Part shown: positions 62,489 through 64,000 of the stretch, piece by piece
Layout of the letters: each line of letters begins with the position of its first letter
Position numbering within the stretch: position 1 is the stretch's first letter
NCBI RefSeq assembly: GCF_016918565.1
Contig: NZ_JAFFQD010000009.1
Coordinates: 1 to 64,000 of the forward strand
Origin: Desulfogranum marinum
Lineage (GTDB): Bacteria; Desulfobacterota; Desulfobulbia; Desulfobulbales; Desulfobulbaceae
Direction: 5' to 3'
Length of the DNA stretch: 64,000 nucleotides
Notes under the pieces: generated by a model
Seen by the model: only the letters and a program-made list of their open reading frames with translations
What the model was told of the DNA's origin: nothing
Databases searched by the model: none
Program-made: the position numbers and the translations under genes

Positions 62489-64000
62489 TTATTCTCCCCG
62501 GTAAGAAAGCCCCTCTTTCTTTATTCGTTTATGCTCGTACATTTTGGAATCGGCCTTATGCACCATCTCTTCAAGACTATCTTCCTCACTTTCCGTGACG
62601 AAGTAGCCAATAGACATACTTAATTCGACATCATGCAATGTTGTATCTACCGCTGACATATTCTGCTGCAGACGTCGTAGAAGGGTTTCTGCTTGTTGCT
62701 CGTCACAATCCTCTATGATAACCACAAATTCATCGCCCCCGAGTCGTATAACAACGTCCTTGGCCCGAAAAATCTTTCTTAAAGTACTTGCAGCAACTTG
62801 TATTAAAGTATCCCCCGCAGAGTGACCATGTGTATCGTTGACATTTTTTAATCCATCAACATCAATTACAAATACTCCTCCAGGATAAGAGAGGGAAAGT
62901 GTAGAACATAATTTGTTATAGTAAGCTCGATTGTACAATCCAGTCAGATCGTCGTGATAGCTTATGTACTCATACTGATTCCGAGAGGCAACCAGCTCTT
63001 CATAACGCTGGGCATTAGAGATAGCTAACGCCGCGATTTTTATAACTGAATTAAAAAGCTCATTGTATTTACTGATATTCTGTGGGAAAAGAAAGCCGCC
63101 CGCCTCAAAAACCCCGTAATTATTTCCACCCAATTTAAGCGGAGCGTATAAGGTTGTGGTTTCATCATCCAGTATAAACGACTGCCCATCTGGTAATTCT
63201 AAGTTTTTAATGCGGTCTGGGCAATCAGACTCTGGATCGGCATCCGGCCAATAGCGGCTCCGGGTGGCGCCAAAGATAAGCAGCCAAAATTCATCCAGCA
63301 TGGAAATTACATCTCTCTTGTATCCAGCCATTGCAATTCGGGAGATAATGTGGAGTGCTGCCGCATTATTGGCATTTTGTTCCTGAATCTCTCGTACTTG
63401 ACTATCCTTATTGATGCTGGGGAAGCTGTGTTTTAATTTCCAGGCATAAAGCTTCTCTTTGACCAACAACCGCAAAGAATTTATATTTACCGGGATAGTT
63501 TGATTAGGTATTTCCAAATATGCAGAGAGTTTATCAAGTCTATCTTTGGCCGCACCATCAATTCCAGAATCAAGAAACAACAACTTACGGCACCAACTCT
63601 TATAATATTCCCTGGCAGTTCCCTGGGTAAAACCTTGGCGTTTCAAATGGAAATCCCATTTATTAAGCCAACCTAAGCTAACAACATAATACCCCTCTTC
63701 AGCAAAAAAACGGCAAAATCGTTTTCCTATCAAGTTAGAATAACAGTAAGGAGATTCAACTATTTGAAACCACCCTTCTCCATTTGAAGCTTTTTTCGGA
63801 GCAGGACAAGTTTGGCCACAAAACAACACTGCATTGGAATAAGAACTTCTGTGAAACGCAGGGTTGTCGAAAATTTCATTCGGAGTAAATCCGCCGTCAC
63901 AAAAAGTCGGAAAAGATACCAGTTCAATGTCGTCAAGCTGTTCTTTCTTTACCAGGTACTCGAACTCAGGAATATAATTTTCACACACAAAAATGCTAAA
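62489..64000 (-). CDS. GGDEF protein with unknown N-terminal domain (5' end beyond window)
   Basis: The frame stays open to the right edge, so the true start may lie outside; GTG at 63988 is the first internal candidate. The N-terminal 190 residues hold conserved-looking cysteines and aromatic blocks (FPTFCDGGF, FCGQTCPAP, GWFQIVESPYCYSN, VVSLGWLNKWDFHLKRQGF, LLFLDSGIDG). These resemble DUF1638-like proteins to me, but I am not sure. A GAF-like middle part follows (about 215-330). The C-terminal GGDEF domain has VFVIDVDGLKNVNDTHGHSAGDTL, active site LGGDEFVVI and an I-site RAKD five residues before it. It should be an active, product-inhibited cyclase. Confidence 0.8.
   Translation of the reverse strand, partial: FSIFVCENYIPEFEYLVKKEQLDDIELVSFPTFCDGGFTPNEIFDNPAFHRSSYSNAVLFCGQTCPAPKKASNGEGWFQIVESPYCYSNLIGKRFCRFFAEEGYYVVSLGWLNKWDFHLKRQGFTQGTAREYYKSWCRKLLFLDSGIDGAAKDRLDKLSAYLEIPNQTIPVNINSLRLLVKEKLYAWKLKHSFPSINKDSQVREIQEQNANNAAALHIISRIAMAGYKRDVISMLDEFWLLIFGATRSRYWPDADPESDCPDRIKNLELPDGQSFILDDETTTLYAPLKLGGNNYGVFEAGGFLFPQNISKYNELFNSVIKIAALAISNAQRYEELVASRNQYEYISYHDDLTGLYNRAYYNKLCSTLSLSYPGGVFVIDVDGLKNVNDTHGHSAGDTLIQVAASTLRKIFRAKDVVIRLGGDEFVVIIEDCDEQQAETLLRRLQQNMSAVDTTLHDVELSMSIGYFVTESEEDSLEEMVHKADSKMYEHKRIKKEGLSYRGE

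Overview
The window is chromosomal DNA of an anaerobic, Gram-negative bacterium, most likely a member of the Desulfobacterota (Desulfobulbales-like). This is inferred from the gene mix: a selenocysteine-containing glycine reductase, a DsrE-like protein, rhodaneses, a NapH-like ferredoxin membrane protein, a cytoplasmic molybdopterin enzyme, outer-membrane beta-barrels and several diguanylate cyclases. No rRNA, tRNA or CRISPR array was seen. There is no single large mobile element, but many small inverted-repeat elements and transposase relics lie between genes.

Layout. 1-1.4 kb: IS21-like end repeats, remains of two REP-type (Y1) transposases and a 264-bp inverted-repeat element. 1.4-6.5 kb: Na/Pi cotransporter, glgC, a second transposase relic, rtcA and a PEBP-family gene. 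6.6-14 kb: a glycine-reductase island. grdE-grdB read rightward and converge on grdC-grdA reading leftward; divergent from grdC is a threonine dehydrogenase plus kbl pair. grdB and grdA each need UGA read as selenocysteine, so simple ORF calling breaks both. The genes join into a pathway from threonine to glycine and acetyl-CoA, then glycine to acetyl phosphate. 14-20 kb: asnA, a periplasmic DsrE/DUF1566 pair, rnz, and a NapH-like/rhodanese group. 19.9-20.7 kb: a small exported Cys-rich protein behind a sigma-70 promoter, a GEMM-class cyclic-dinucleotide riboswitch and an overlapping terminator. 21-27.3 kb: Trm112-methyltransferase plus molybdopterin oxidoreductase, a TPR-like protein, a Nudix hydrolase and a UbiB-type kinase.

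28-37.7 kb: two outer-membrane barrels, an RNase H-like protein, a DUF6279-type lipoprotein, a DCC thiol oxidoreductase, a large P-type ATPase and a diguanylate cyclase. 38-45 kb: galU, a PfkB kinase relic, a membrane protein squeezed between two MITE-like elements, a helix-hairpin-helix protein with a lysine tail, a two-domain PPK2, a monooxygenase-like protein, an MFS relic and a small hypothetical. 45-51.3 kb: U32-family protein, VF530 protein, an overlapping MTH1187/AIR-synthase pair, a Gly/Arg-rich small protein and a metallo-beta-lactamase-fold lactonase-like protein. 51.5-58.5 kb: a full liv-type ABC transporter operon followed by a PP2C phosphatase and a convergent glycosyltransferase. 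58.8-64 kb: exported FAD amine-oxidase-like protein, two GGDEF proteins and, between them, a decayed copy of the livF/glycosyltransferase junction.

Most notable are the threonine-to-acetyl-phosphate selenoprotein island and the riboswitch-controlled exported Cys-rich protein, which sits in a window with three GGDEF proteins that could make its ligand.
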